From the NCBI RefSeq assembly GCF_000764305.2, contig NW_025931899.1, positions 1 to 64,000 of the forward strand: a DNA stretch of 64,000 nucleotides, written 5' to 3'. The number at the start of each line of letters is the position of its first letter. The first letter of the stretch is position 1. Below the pieces are notes generated by a model, which was not told the DNA's origin, did not search any database, and saw only the letters and a list, made by a program, of their open reading frames with translations. Positions 11,246 to 22,983 of the stretch are shown piece after piece. Origin of the DNA: Hyalella azteca. Lineage: Eukaryota > Arthropoda > Malacostraca > Amphipoda > Hyalellidae. Made by a program: the position numbers and the translations under genes.

Positions 11246-12189
11246 CAGGGTCATCAATATTTAGCGTTACATTGTTTTTTCAAAATTAATACACTCGCAA
11301 AACAGTCAAATGTGTCGTATGGAACCATGTCGACTGATCTCCGGAAGGACCTTAAGTTGTCCCCATTCAAGCATGTCAAAAAACTCCAACTGTCTGCTCA
11401 AGTTGTTGACAAACGCCTCCAAAGATCCAAGATTCTTCTTTCCCGCATTCATGATGGCACGTTGCCAAACCTCGTTTTCAGTGATGAGAAGATATTCAAT
11501 GTTGAACACCTTTTCAACTCCCAAAATGATCGAATTTGGTCAAAGAATGAGACGAAGGATCCCGTGTGGTGACTATAGGAAGCAATGCCCGACCTCAGTG
11601 ATGGTCTGGGCAGCCGTAACAGAGTCCTCAAGGAGTCCCCTCTTTTTTGTTGACGAAGGGGCAAAATTGAATCAGAAGAACTATCGAGATGCCATCCTTG
11701 TTGGTGCATTGTTGCCCTGGGCACGAAAGCACTTCAAAAAACGCTCCTGGTCGTTCCAGCAGGACTCTGCACCATCCCATGGGGCCAAATCGACTCAGGA
11801 GTGGCTGTCCGAGAATGTTCCCCACTTCATTACCAAAGATGAATGGCCCTCATCGTCACCCGATCTGAATCATCTGGATTTTGGGATCTGGTCATACCTT
11901 GAGAGCAAGGTCTCGACCGTTCACCATATAGCAGTCTGGACGCCCTAGAGGTCAAACTACTGAAGGAGTGGGCCAAAATCCCGCAGAGTGTCATTCGTGA
12001 CTCGTGTAACGCTTTCTCTAAGCGTCTACAACTCGTTATTGATGCTGATGGTGAACATATTGAATGAAATTGTGGGAATTGTATCTCTGAACCTCTGCCT
12101 ACATAAATACATTTTCAAACATTCACAATTGTGTTTCATTTCATAGTTCTAGCCACCCAGAGTTGTAACGCTAAATATTGATGAGCCTG
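11246..12189 (+). mobile_element. Tc1/mariner-superfamily transposon, defective
   Basis: A 944-bp element with 26-bp terminal inverted repeats, starting CAGGGTCATCAATATTTAGC on the left and CAGGCTCATCAATATTTAGC on the right (one mismatch). It is flanked by the TA target duplication typical of the superfamily (11244-11245 and 12190-12191). Copy A of the surrounding duplication serves as the empty-site comparison. It contains a broken transposase. Confidence 0.93.
11288..12067 (+). pseudogene. Tc1/mariner transposase pseudogene
   Basis: The first frame starts inside a helix-turn-helix (AKQSNVSYGTMSTDL) and carries the first catalytic aspartate in VFSDEK; it stops at 11570-11572. After a frameshift near 11575 the next frame gives VMVWAAV, then the second aspartate in FQQDSAPSHG, then the third region SPDLNHLDFGIWSYLESKV. 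A second shift near 11925 leads into a last frame ending at TGA 12065-12067. About 32 residues separate the second and third aspartates. The N-terminal DNA-binding region is truncated because only about 17 bp lie between the TIR and the first recognisable residues. With two frameshifts and this truncation it cannot make active transposase. Confidence 0.88.
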
Positions 12190-12278
12190 TATATAGTAAC
12201 ATGTCGATATTAAGCCGCAATGCCGGAGTACGTGAAGAAAAATCATTAATTAAGGAGTAGGGGGAGAATAGAATAGTA

Positions 12279-12424
12279 ATGTTGGAGTACCTAGATGGAG
12301 AAAGAAACAATAGTGCAGGCTTAGTTGGAGAAGTCATTCTTGGCCACATGAATGTTGCATCAGGATGCAACATTCATGTGGGCTAAGAATGACTATTGTT
12401 TCTTTCTCCATCTACTCCAACATA
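12279..12424. repeat. Long palindrome (inverted duplication)
   Basis: Arms 12279-12361 and 12364-12424 are near-perfect reverse complements meeting at GTTGCATC/AG/GATGCAAC. The left arm has a 17-base and a 3-base segment absent from the right arm. It is found only in copy B of the local duplication. Confidence 0.9.
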
Positions 12425-12972
12425 AGATGCATATCAGAAAGTTAAATCAAATTATGAATGGAGTTATGTGAAACGTATGAATTATAATCTGCCCATATAA
12501 TTATTAGCATCGAAGAGATAGCTCTTTAGATTCAAAACGCAACTCATCAAAGAAAAAATCGTAAGACGGAATTTCGTGTCAGTGAAACTTCCTACAAATG
12601 ACATGCACTTCCACTACTAATATGCCAAAAATAAAAATATTTTCGCCTACTTAAACTTTTTGAACTAACCAAAATATTTGTTGTCGAATTATTATTGTGT
12701 ATTTAGAAGTTTATTAAGTTTAACAATTTTGAAAAGTTTGTAAATCCTCACTAAATCACCTCACTCGAGCTGACGGAAGCTACCTGCACTACAAAAAGGA
12801 GTTTGCAGAGATAAAGCAGAAATTGCAGCAATTGAAATACCTCATGTAATCACCTCCAGGTGGAAATGGTGAAGCCTCTCCGTCTGACGTTGAAACAAAA
12901 GCTTCTTTAATATTCGCTGACGAGTTCGTCGCTCTATTTCCGAGCGTGCTAATTGCATCCAGCAGCTGACTG

Positions 12973-13555
12973 GTAAACTAACAAGTTAGCCGTACCATAG
13001 CTTTCTTGGTACTGATAGCCGATTGGGAATGCGGAGCTTCTTATATCAGTTCTTCAGGCAGCCGGAGAACACGTGTGACAATCTTCATGGTAGCTGCCAG
13101 CCAATCAGCGACGAGCACTTCGAGTGAGGCGGCTCCCAATGGACGAAGAAAACTCTAAGGTTATGACCAAAATATCTTATCTAAATTTGACCTTGGATGA
13201 ATTTCTTACCTTTCTGCAAATAAAACGGAAATAATTTATATTCTGTCTGTTTTTTAATAACTTAGGCAGCGTATACTATATGCTTGTATGCCGCTAGATT
13301 TAATACTAGATATTGAATGATAATCTCGTACCAAATTAGAGGTAGCTCAATTTGTTTTAGAATTAAAATTTTGTATATAATATCTTTAGAAAGCCTACCA
13401 TGCTCAGTCGTAAGCGAAAAAACTTTTACATAATGTTTTCATGGCTTTTCTGCCAACTGTCAAACTCTACAAAGTTGATGCTATAGGATGTACATATATG
13501 AATTTAATGGTCTACACCTAACCTTTCTATGGAGGTTTGGAAGAGACTTAAGTCA
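12973..13555. other. Non-coding, nothing recognised
   Basis: Moderately AT-rich; no coding signal, TIR or array seen. Confidence 0.6.
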
Positions 13556-13559
13556 GTGC

Positions 13560-13700
13560 CAGAAGTTTCTGTAGAGTAACTACTCAGTTTCTGCAGAGCC
13601 AGAGTTCTGCAAGTTTCTGTAGAGTTTCTGTAGCAGAGTTTCTGCTCTACAGAAACTTCTGCAGAGTTTTTGTAAACCAGAGTTGAGCTACGCCAGAGTT
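13560..13700. repeat. Degenerate CAGAGTTTCTGTAGAG repeat with a hairpin
   Basis: Irregular copies of AGAGTTTCTGTAG in both orientations. Around 13611-13652 they form a foldback (GTTTCTGTAGAG against CTCTACAGAAAC). Confidence 0.75.
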
Positions 13701-14560
13701 TCAGACTAGGTAATATCAAAACGAGTTAATAAAATATCACAAGTGCAGCTGGCATACTCTGAGGACTAAGAGACACAATTCACGAATACCGCATTGATCG
13801 AATAGTATTTATTACATGAGGCTGAGAGCAGCCTCATAATTTATTGTGAGGGTTTTTTTTGTGACATTCTGTCAGTAATGACATTCGTCGAACGTCGTTG
13901 CAATAACTTTAAATGTTTTCCAATACATGGCCTGAAATGTGTAATGGCCCAGAGAGCGAGGCTATCGTTTCCTTGATAAAAAAAGCTTTTGTTATGAGCT
14001 GCAGAGGAAATGAGACAATGCGAAAAATTAAGGTACTACAGATAAGGAAATTCTTGCCGACATATTGAGTCCGAGAAAGAACAGTAGTGCTATTTAGAAA
14101 GAATTCACTTTTTCAGTTTAGGTGTGAGAAATTGAGAATGTTTATTGTGAGCTAATTGATTGAGATGACTTCACTTCAACGTCACATCAGGTGGGTTCAC
14201 ATCAACATGCCGTATAATGGTTATAACGACGAAATTAAACTCTTCACTATATATACAGTCTTCCACGTACTAATTGGCCAGGAGGATTATTTTGTTTCCA
14301 CCCTTGGCATGCGGGGAGAGTGAGGAAAGCCACATTCCCTAATTTGTGATGCCAAGAAATGTACCGACAGCATAATCAACAAGTCAAATTTAGAGCTCCA
14401 CTGAAGCGTGGGAGTGCGAACAGATGAATTACGTGCAATCGATAGTAGTCATCAATCGGTTGAGGAGCACACGTAGAATTATGTTCTGTACTTTTTCATC
14501 TGCGTTATATCTTCTCCTCTGCATTGTGTTCTTTATTATTTCACCCAATATTGGTACGGA
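13701..14560. other. Non-coding, nothing recognised
   Basis: AT-rich, no gene or repeat family recognised. Confidence 0.6.
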
Positions 14561-14561
14561 T

Positions 14562-14850
14562 TCAATTTAAGAAGGTACAACATGATAGTCCATCGATCGA
14601 CTTTGAATTAGAATAGAATAGAATAGAAGTGTCGGCACTGAAGATATAGGCCCATGGCCTGTTGCCGATTCTTGAATTTTTCGTATGCCTGGTCCGTAAT
14701 TTGCTAGGCATTTTAAGACTGAACATATGCTCCTGCATAGCTTCGTCTAGTCTGTTCTTGAAGGCGTTCATACTCGGAGCGTCAACGGTATACTATCAGG
14801 GAGGCTGTTCCACATGTCGGTGACTCGAAGCGAGAAGAAATGTTATTAAG
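14562..14850 (-). mobile_element. LINE 3' end (reverse transcriptase C-terminus), broken
   Basis: On the minus strand the remnant reads FFSLRVTDMWNSLPD, a frameshift, then SMNAFKNRLDEA. This is the conserved C-terminal end of the second ORF of CR1/Jockey-type non-LTR retrotransposons. The same family appears at 63737-64000, where this segment is unshifted. The 3' side continues with NSRIGNRPWAYIFSADTSIL and a short TTCTA-repeat tail. It is a 5'-truncated dead copy. Confidence 0.85.
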
Positions 14851-14879
14851 CTTCACGAGATGCATTATCCAAATAAACT

Positions 14880-15920
14880 TAATGATGAAATCCTAAGTGA
14901 ATTTTTTCAGCTTTCGATAAATTATTCATAATGTTTTTTGAAACCTTAATTTTTAATAATATGAGAAATGCGTTTGATATACACACGAACAGGATTCATG
15001 TGGTGCCAGTAGAATGTTCTCATCAGCCAGCTCTCCTCAGGATAAGATATCAATATTGATAAGTCCGCAAGTCTGCAATTTGTATGCATCTATGCGAGCT
15101 TCACTGAAGACCAGAGAATGTTTTTTATTAAGAATTTATTTGTTTGTTTTCTTCAAGAAGTCGAACAACACGTCTTGCTGGCGCAGGCAGATCAGAAAGC
15201 AAGTTATCAAGAGACTTTCTGGTGGAATGCTACGTTTAGAATTTGCATTATTCATTATCAAGCAATGAATAGAAATTTCCACTGCTAAACTGCAAGGCGT
15301 GTTTCATAGTATTACCGTCTTGTCATAAAAACATAAAGGCAATTTTCTCGAGAAATAATTTATCCTTTTGAAAGGCCATATTTTACTCCACTTTTCTACG
15401 TCCTTCCCATTAATATTGTGGCTCTCAACGTCTCTTGAGACCAGCTTCTGTATGCCATCATCAAAGAAGCTTGCCGCCTGATAAGACAGCCTGATTAGAC
15501 AATTTCGTATCGAACACAGTTTGGGAGAGCTGACAAATTTTGAGCTAATGACGAAATCGTGAAGAGTCTGTTCTCTTTCACTGTATAGTATACTTTTTGA
15601 ATAAGATCATCGGTAAAGACTGAATGCCTCCCACTTAATTCGTTACTCATCATAACGTTGTGCGGCCATCTTTAAGGACCCTAACCAATTTCTGCAAGAT
15701 TCCTTCACTCGTAATGTTTTCACCATACACCTCACTGGTTTAGCTACGTATCTCAACTGATTTGAAGCCTTGGGCACAGAAAAACGCACGCAATTAACAG
15801 TGGGCGCGATTTTCAATAGGTGGAGGCATTTTAAAATCACCTATAAAAATTAAAACACGATTGGACGGTTTCGTTATATAGCATCTGTGGCTTTCCAACA
15901 GATGTAGCTACACGGTGCAC
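14880..15920. other. Non-coding, nothing recognised
   Basis: AT-rich spacer; short open frames look random. Confidence 0.55.
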
Positions 15921-15925
15921 ATGTA

Positions 15926-16316
15926 CAGGGTGCGGCGTGGGAACTTACTCTTTTAAAAAAATCACAAAGTAAAAAGTATTAAAGATAGCGTTTTAATTCT
16001 TTCTTTTTTACAAAGAGCTACATTTAAAGTTTCGTTGGGTTTACTTACAAGTTTAATTCTTGAATATTACATCTTGTAGGTGACCTCCATGCTGTTCAAT
16101 ACATTTTGTCAGACGAGATCGGAAGTTTCGCTCCACCTTCTCAAGCATGTCTGGACCAATGTCAGCAATAGCAACGCGAATGTTGTTCTGCAGTTCAGCT
16201 AGGGTCCTCGGACGATTGGTGTACACTAAGGATTTCAACATGGCGCCACCTTCCTAGGACTAATGGCCGCCACGTGGCGCGCAATTCAAATAAGTAAGTT
16301 CCCGCGCCGCACCCTG
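15926..16316 (-). mobile_element. Short Tc1/mariner-type TIR element
   Basis: A 391-bp element with 24-bp TIRs beginning CAGGGTGCGGCG (one mismatch between ends), flanked by TA (15924-15925, 16317-16318). It keeps only the end of a transposase frame on the minus strand, so it is an internally deleted, MITE-like derivative. Confidence 0.92.
16053..16241 (-). pseudogene. Transposase C-terminal fragment
   Basis: Encodes 62 residues with the C-terminal pattern of mariner-type transposases: NRPRTLAELQNNIRVAIADI, VERNFRSRLTKCIEQHGGHL and the terminal VIFKN. The catalytic core is missing. It resembles the fragment at 18060-18300 (end DIIFKT) but belongs to an element with different TIRs. Confidence 0.8.
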
Positions 16317-17135
16317 TACTAAACTGCGGCCGTCCAGTTGCGGCGGTGTAACGAAAAACAATATTTGTTCTAAAAACACGCCTCGTGCATTAGAACATTC
16401 GCCTGCTGATGTAATTGTTCAGCTTCTTAATGGTTTTAACGCCAGCGCAGGGGTTCTCAAATTGAGTTACATGGATCAATGGTGCATGGTAAAAATGTGC
16501 AACATGGTCCCAGCGGCCACCGTGCATAACAAGAACTTGATGCGTTCAGTATTAACGCAATAAACAAGATTTAATGAATTAATAATAACATACTAACAAA
16601 TTAGCCCGGTGTTCCCCTTGATAAATAATCTCTCAAATTTTTTGATGCAGTTATCATGAATGACATTAATAATATTATATGAATGTATGCCGTTTAAAGA
16701 AAGACCTGTTCAAACCCACATTTTGAGCTAAACTCAGATTTGATTTTTCAAAATATGAAATGAACTATTTTGTGACTATGAAGGTAAATTAATGTAAACC
16801 TTAAAAAAAAAACAGCATCGGCTCTTAATTCAATCCTTTCCTCCGGGTTTTGCAATGCCTAACTATTCTCCCACTAACAGGCCCAGAAGAGAAAAAAAAT
16901 CAGTTGGTCGTCTATAGTCTCAAAAAGCCAAGACCGCACCGACCCCAGGTGCTCAGTCACATGAGTCGAGAAATATGTGAATAATATAAATCGACCGCAA
17001 GTGCTCAGTCACAGGAGTCAAGAAATATGTGAATAGTATGAGTCATGTATATACTAGGACTGCGTGCCGGCCGCCCAACCCACTAGTTAGATCCACTAGT
17101 AGTACTAGTTGCAGGTTAACTTCTGTATAGACTAA
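16317..17135. other. Non-coding, with one short tandem duplication
   Basis: AT-rich. At about 16940-17050 a segment containing GTGCTCAGTCACA and AGAAATATGTGAATA occurs twice in tandem. Nothing else is recognised. Confidence 0.65.
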
Positions 17136-17800
17136 GGCCCCTTTCACACAGGGCAGTAAATACTGCCAGCGTCCGACAGTATTTACTGCCGAATCTTAGC
17201 GGACATACGAAATGTGCACTGCTGTTCACACACGACTGCTTTTACCGCGGCGTAGAACCTGACGCCTGACGCCAGCGTGTGTCCTGCTAAAACTGCGGCA
17301 GTAGATTTGCCGCGACAGTTTAGCTTGCAATGGTATTCAATGTAATCTTTCACACTGGGTGGTTTTTGACGCCACATCCTAGCAGACAGTGGTGCCGTAT
17401 TTTAGGTTCATAATAAACAGCACTGAATGACATAGATTATAGCATAATATTATTACATAAATATCGGAACACAAATAATGTTACATAAACATAAAGATAT
17501 ACATTGATAAATATATATATATATCCTTGAAGTGATAGAGATATATTTCATATAAGATATATTTTCCATAAAATATATAGGTATTTCCATAAAGATGTAT
17601 TTACACTATTCTCACGTAGAGATAGATTTCCATATAGAAATATTGTTACATAAACATAGAGATTGACTGATGAAGCATAAAGCACTGCAAGACTGATAGA
17701 TCCCAGCAGTAAAAAGCGCCTCGTGTGAAAGATTGCGATGTAAATACTGCCGCGGCATTTTTGACGCGCGCAGTATCTACTGCCCTGTGTGAAAGGGGCT
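17136..17800. mobile_element. MITE, PIF/Harbinger-like
   Basis: The termini are inverted repeats around GCCCCTTTCACACAGGGCAG. The element is 665 bp and flanked by the 3-bp duplication TAA (17133-17135, 17801-17803), as expected for PIF/Harbinger. The subterminal regions are GC-rich and themselves repetitive (ACTGCCGCGGCA-type words); the centre is AT-rich. No transposase frame is present. Confidence 0.82.
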
Positions 17801-17871
17801 TAAGAGCGTGCGTCTGCGGTAGCGGAATAACATACTTCCGTGACCACAGCACGAGACGAGGATTGGAAACA

Positions 17872-18415
17872 CAGGGTGGGCAGAACCGATAGAGCAGTTT
17901 TGAGGCGTAATAAAAGAGTAGTGGAGGTTCATAATGAAGAAAGTCAGGAATATCAGGAAGATGGTGGCCGTTATCGCATTATCAAATCGCAAATGCTCAA
18001 ATCAGGTGACCTCGCATGCCACTGCTAATCACCCCTCAGAGACACCAGACGTTCGGGGTCTCGGCGAGGTCACCTGAATTGAGCATTTGCGATATCTTTC
18101 TTTGGGGACATCTAAAAGAAAGGGTGTTCAGAAGTCGCCCTCACACCCTACCACAGCTAAGGGGACGGATTATTGTAGCAGAGGTTATGGCCATACCTTG
18201 CCATATGTGTGAACGTGCTGTAGGAAACTTCCGAGAACGACTCCAACAGTGTGATGCAGCTAACGGCCACCATCTTTCTGATATTATTTTCAAAACATAA
18301 GTATTCCAAATGGTATGTTATGCTTACCTCGAGGGAAATAAACTTTCTTCTTTATTTACCTCCATTACTCTTTTATTATGCCTCAAAACTGCTCAATCGG
18401 TTCTGCCCCACCCTG
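17872..18415 (+). mobile_element. Mariner-like element remnant with long TIRs
   Basis: About 57-bp terminal inverted repeats start CAGGGTGGGCAGAACCGAT on the left and CAGGGTGGGGCAGAACCGAT on the right, differing by one indel and three substitutions. No clear TA duplication was found. An internal 30-bp inverted repeat (about 17986-18015 against 18065-18095, CAGGTGACCTCGC core) indicates a local rearrangement. Confidence 0.85.
18060..18300 (+). pseudogene. Mariner-type transposase C-terminal fragment
   Basis: Contains the third catalytic-aspartate region (SICDIFLWGHLKERVF) followed by PHTLPQLRGRI and the terminal HHLSDIIFKT. The upstream two thirds of the transposase are absent. The frame runs back to a chance start at 18016. 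Confidence 0.8.
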
Positions 18416-19150
18416 CATGTATATAGGCAATGAGCCTGCATGAATAATGACGATAACTACGCAGTGCATACATTCATCAGTTGATTTCTATAGTTAGTTC
18501 CTGAAAACACAGAGTAGCGTCGGAAGAAACATAGATAGCTTAAGGGTGAAACATAAGATAATTTTTAAGCTGGGACAGAGTTTGCTAGAGCTTCACCGTC
18601 AAGCATCATCAACATGAATATTTCGGGTACTTATACAGTTGTAGGCGTCTACGAATAAATAGATTGTGGTACATACTTTATAGAAGACTTAACATTGATT
18701 ACACTAAATTATGCCAGTTTTGGAAAAAATCATATAAGATATCAGTGCGAATAATAAGTATTTTATCAAGTTCTCTTGTGAAAACGAGTTTTACCCTGAA
18801 GCTAATAGCTTACAGAAGAGAATTCATTCACTTTCAAATTTCTCATGAAAGATCTGAATTAATGACTTGAATGAAATGCAATAAGGAAAGATTTTGAAAT
18901 AGTCTACATCTGATTTATTTTGATCTAGTCTATCTGTGCTAGGACAACTTTGATTTTATGTAGGTCAAGTTCATCGTATGTGAAAAGTTCAATAATTCCT
19001 CTAACCTTCATAAAATACAGAGACTTCCGCGGTTAAACTTAACCAGCCAACCCATCGAGAATTGTTATGTTGATATGATGCAATTTTGTTGAAATAGAAG
19101 CAATATCCAAGTTTTTTTTACGCATTTGCTTCGTTTTCCTGTCATATCGA
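18416..19150. other. Non-coding, nothing recognised
   Basis: AT-rich spacer between transposon remnants. Confidence 0.55.
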
Positions 19151-19154
19151 AGAA

Positions 19155-19275
19155 CCAAGTCCATTATATCCATCAAATTTAAATCCATTATATTCATGTT
19201 CATTACATCCATTATATTCATGTCCATTATATCCATTATAACCATGTCCAATATATCCATTATAACAATGTCCAT
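19155..19275. repeat. ATTATATCCAT/CATGTCC minisatellite
   Basis: Degenerate tandem copies of TCCATTATATTCATGTCCAT-like units. One or two stray copies occur again at 19362-19405, beyond a LINE tail. Confidence 0.8.
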
Positions 19276-19279
19276 TGTG

Positions 19280-19365
19280 AATAAAGTCACGAAAAGCTCA
19301 AGAATCGGCAACAGGCCATGGGCCTATTTCTTCAACGCAGACACTTCTATTCTATTCTATTATAT
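19280..19365 (+). mobile_element. LINE 3' tail fragment
   Basis: Plus-strand sequence reads SRIGNRPWAYFFNADTSILF and ends in TTCTATTCTATTCTAT. This is the same 3' terminus and pentanucleotide tail as the minus-strand remnant at 14562-14850. The fragment is only about 85 bp. Confidence 0.82.
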
Positions 19366-19399
19366 TCATTATAATCATGTCCGTAAATTACCATCATAT

Positions 19400-21330
19400 C
19401 CATTACGAAATTTTTTTTGCTTCATAGCTAGTCTATATTTACCGTAGTTGAACCAAGTAAATCACATTTAAAACGCTCGTAGAATATTTTAGTGTGACTG
19501 CGTTCGTTATTAAATTTCAAATTCTTCATTTATGTTTTGATCTTTGAATATTCATGGCTATTTGAGCCTTATGTAGGTTCGGATAATTATATTGATGGTT
19601 GAGTTGTTCAAGAGAAACTTTGAAGTTTGTTTCGGAAACACTTCGTTCTCTAATACCTTCACTCTCTAACACTTCATTCATTACAAAAATAGGGAAATGA
19701 GCATATTATTAGGACTCGGTGTAGGCGACGCAACGAATCGAAATACCTCGGGTGAACAAGATTCATATTTTTTTAATGTTTAATTTAGTTTTCCTTGACT
19801 AGCTTGATTTCACTGCAACATTTTAGGAAATATATTCAGATTTTAATTCTGTTGAACACCACTTAGCTTTGAAATCGAGGATTGTGAAGTTCATGACCAT
19901 GGTTGTTGGTTGATCGCTTATTGTTTTGACTATGAGTCGAATGCTCACTTTTAGATAAGAATGCTTGTGCCAGTTTCTGGAATGCACTTTCCAGAAACTG
20001 GCACAGGTTTAAAGTTTACTAGACGCCGCAGGCTTCCTGCTTATAACCCCGGAGCAGGACGAACTGATCCTCTGTTATGATTTTATGTTTTTCTATCAAA
20101 TTGTTTTGAAAGCAGAATCTGACAATGCCTGGGTTAATTACACATCAATTGGCTACGTTCGAAGGTGACTACGTTCTTGCTGCCTGCGTTCGATGGCCAC
20201 TGCGAGAAATGTTGTATAATTCAGCCATAACTGCAGAAGCACTTCAGTAACAGGAAAGTAAATAAAATATATCTGCGATCACGAATGCATCATAATTTTT
20301 CATTATAAAGCAGTTTCTGCTAGAAAATTTTCAATTTCTATGTTGTGAACAGAAAACGGCATCATTCTATGGCAGACTGGGAGTATTTCGGATGTCTGCG
20401 CGAGTGCAGAGGCAGGGTTCTGCAGCGTGCAGTGTGCACTGCAGGAGCCGGGGTGATACGAGGCCTATTGTAATTGCTATTTATATGCTATTAATAACAA
20501 TTTATTATCTTCTACAACGAAATTTTGAATGGCTTTTTCTTAAAATATCTTGAATAGCTTTATTTCATTTCATGTAGTTCCAAAAAGCAAATTCAAGTGT
20601 TACGAGTGTCGAAAAGCAAAATTGTAACGTTGAAATACGGGTACATACCGTAATCAGTAAATAGCCGTAAATAACATCCATAAATAACGTGTTGCTTCTA
20701 TCAGACAGTAATGCACAAGAAGGCGTCAGCACCGGAATCAACTATACAAGTCGCCTTTCTTATTTTTTTTCAATTTATACATGATTTATTTCAATGTTTA
20801 TGATCTGCGAATAAATTTTAAATAACTGTGCCGACTAATGAAAACTGGTTTTGAATCATTCTCAATCCAATTCATATTCATCCGCCACAAAAAGGTAAAT
20901 TTGTGGTCCATGGCCCCATGACATTCAGTATTATTTTAGACCCAAACACTGTGCTAGCAATCGACGTGTGGGGGCGAATTCTCGACCTTTTCGCCTAAAG
21001 GAAAGTAAAGTAATAATTCGAAATAATTTCGCCTAAAAGAAAAGCTTTGAAGAAATAGGAAGATTTTTTTACGTAAGTTTTTGCAACACTGATGGACACT
21101 AGCATCTAGCCGCCATAGAACTTACGCAATTACAAATTTGTATGAACTTGGTATTTTGCTTATTTAACTAAGAAGTTAATGACAATGAATGAAAGACAAT
21201 GAATGAAACTGAAAATGAATCATCACTTCTAGAGTTTTGATAACGCCTAAGGAAAATTACCGGCAATATGAGACGTGATCTTCTGCTGCGGCCAGCGAAA
21301 TGAACATATAAGGTGAGAAACTAGCTGCAG
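19400..21330. other. Non-coding, with one perfect hairpin
   Basis: AT-rich. At 19966-20005 a perfect 17-bp stem (TGTGCCAGTTTCTGGAA and its complement) has a 6-base loop. A GC-rich patch (about 20390-20460) shows no coding signal. Confidence 0.6.
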
Positions 21331-21332
21331 TT

Positions 21333-21516
21333 CAAAGTACACATCGTGATGGGAACAAAGTACACATCGTGATGGGAACAAAGTACACATTGTGATGGGA
21401 ACAAAGTACACATTGTGATGGGAACAAAATACACATTGTGATGGGAACAAAGTACACATCGTGATGGGAACAAAGTACACATCGTGATGGGAACAAAGTA
21501 CACAGCGTGATAGGAA
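21333..21516. repeat. 23-bp minisatellite
   Basis: Eight copies of a 23-bp unit containing CAAAGTACACATCGTGATGG, with an alternating C/T variant (ATCGTG or ATTGTG). Confidence 0.93.
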
Positions 21517-21564
21517 TCAATAAACTTAAATATCGGAGGAGCGGAAATTTTCCATTACCACCAG

Positions 21565-22389
21565 GCGTCACTGAGTGAAAACTTCAACGCTCCACATGCG
21601 TCACTGAGTGAAAACTTCAACGCTCCAAATGCGTCATTGAGTGACAACTTCAACGCTCCACATGCGTCACTGAGTGACAACTTCAACGCTCCAAATGCGT
21701 CACTGAGTGACAACTTCAACGCTCCAAATGCGTCACTGAGTGACAACTTCAACGCTCCAAATGCGTCACTGAGTGACAACTTCAACGCTCCAAATGCGTC
21801 ACTGAGTGACAACTTCAACGCTCCAAATGCGTCACTGAGTGACAACTTCAACGCTCCAAATGCGTCACTGAGTGACAACTTCAACGCTCCAAATGCGTCA
21901 CTGAGTGACAACTTCAACGCTCCAAATGCGTCACTGAGTGACAACTTCAACGCTCCAAATGCGTCACTGAGTGACAACTTCAACGCTCCAAATGCGTCAC
22001 TGAGTGACAACTTCAACGCTCCAAATGCGTCACTGAGTGACAACTTCAACGCTCCAAATGCGTCACTGAGTGACAACTTCAACGCTCCAAATGCGTCACT
22101 GAGTGACAACTTCAACGCTCCAAATGCGTCACTGAGTGACAACTTCAACGCTCCAAATGCGTCACTGAGTGACAACTTCAACGCTCCAAATGCGTCACTG
22201 AGTGACAACTTCAACGCTCCAAATGCGTCACTGAGTGACAACTTCAACGCTCCAAATGCGTCACTGAGTGACAACTTCAACGCTCCAAATGCGTCACTGA
22301 GTGACAACTTCAACGCTCCACATGCGTCACTGAGTGACGACTTCAACGCTCCACATGCGTCACTGAGTGACAACTTTAACGCTCCACAC
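21565..22389. repeat. 33-bp satellite, 25 copies, nearly identical
   Basis: Twenty-five contiguous copies of GCGTCACTGAGTGACAACTT plus CAACGCTCCAAAT. Central copies are identical; edge copies carry shared variants (CACAT for AAAT, GAAAAC for GACAAC). Because 33 is a multiple of 3, frames stay open across the array on both strands. No start context, signal peptide or splice sites support translation. Confidence 0.95.
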
Positions 22390-22983
22390 TAGGAGCGCAA
22401 ATACACGTTAAATATTTATATTTCAAACTTCACGGAAATTCGTTTTTCGCTGGTGTTCCTGGATCGCTTAATGCGTAAAACACTGCGTTCATGTAATTCG
22501 AAATCCTAATCTGTCTGAAGTTGAGACCTAATAAAAATCAAAGTCCAGATTTCGTTTAAACTGAAATTTACGCCACTCGAACGTTGTTGCAGAACGATGT
22601 TTCACGTTTCAGATATTGACAACTTAAGCAACTCTAACCTTGCCGAAGTATCATTATAATTGTACTTCAGTTTGTTTTCGTTTCATTCCCATGATGTGTT
22701 TTAAATGCAAACTTTTCGGGATGCTAAGCCCAATTGTGAATCTAATTATCATACGACAGAACGCATCATCGCCAAGCTGGTGGCACGCTGGGCATCTAAT
22801 AGAATACATCTGCTAGAGACGACAGCATAGCTATTCTGCGTACCCGGTGACCCCGACACCCCACGTACCCAATGACCCCGCCGTGTCTTCCACAGCGACT
22901 TCCGCTTCCAATTTGTCAGCGGATGTGCGACCTGAGGAGCCTCCACTTGACCTGCGCACTTGGGGGTAGGCATTGATAATATG

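Larger units (their letters stand above)
10500..12972. repeat. Segmental direct duplication, copy B, with a transposon insertion
   Basis: Second copy of the 8731-10443 unit. It is longer because a Tc1/mariner element (11246-12189) and a palindrome (12279-12424) lie inside it. Both are absent from copy A, so they arose after the duplication or were lost from A. Confidence 0.85.

Noticed and set aside
21555..22392. Long repeat proteins of 272 (minus) and 251 (plus) codons
   Set aside because: Both come from the 33-bp satellite, whose unit is a multiple of 3; no start context, splice sites or conserved flank.
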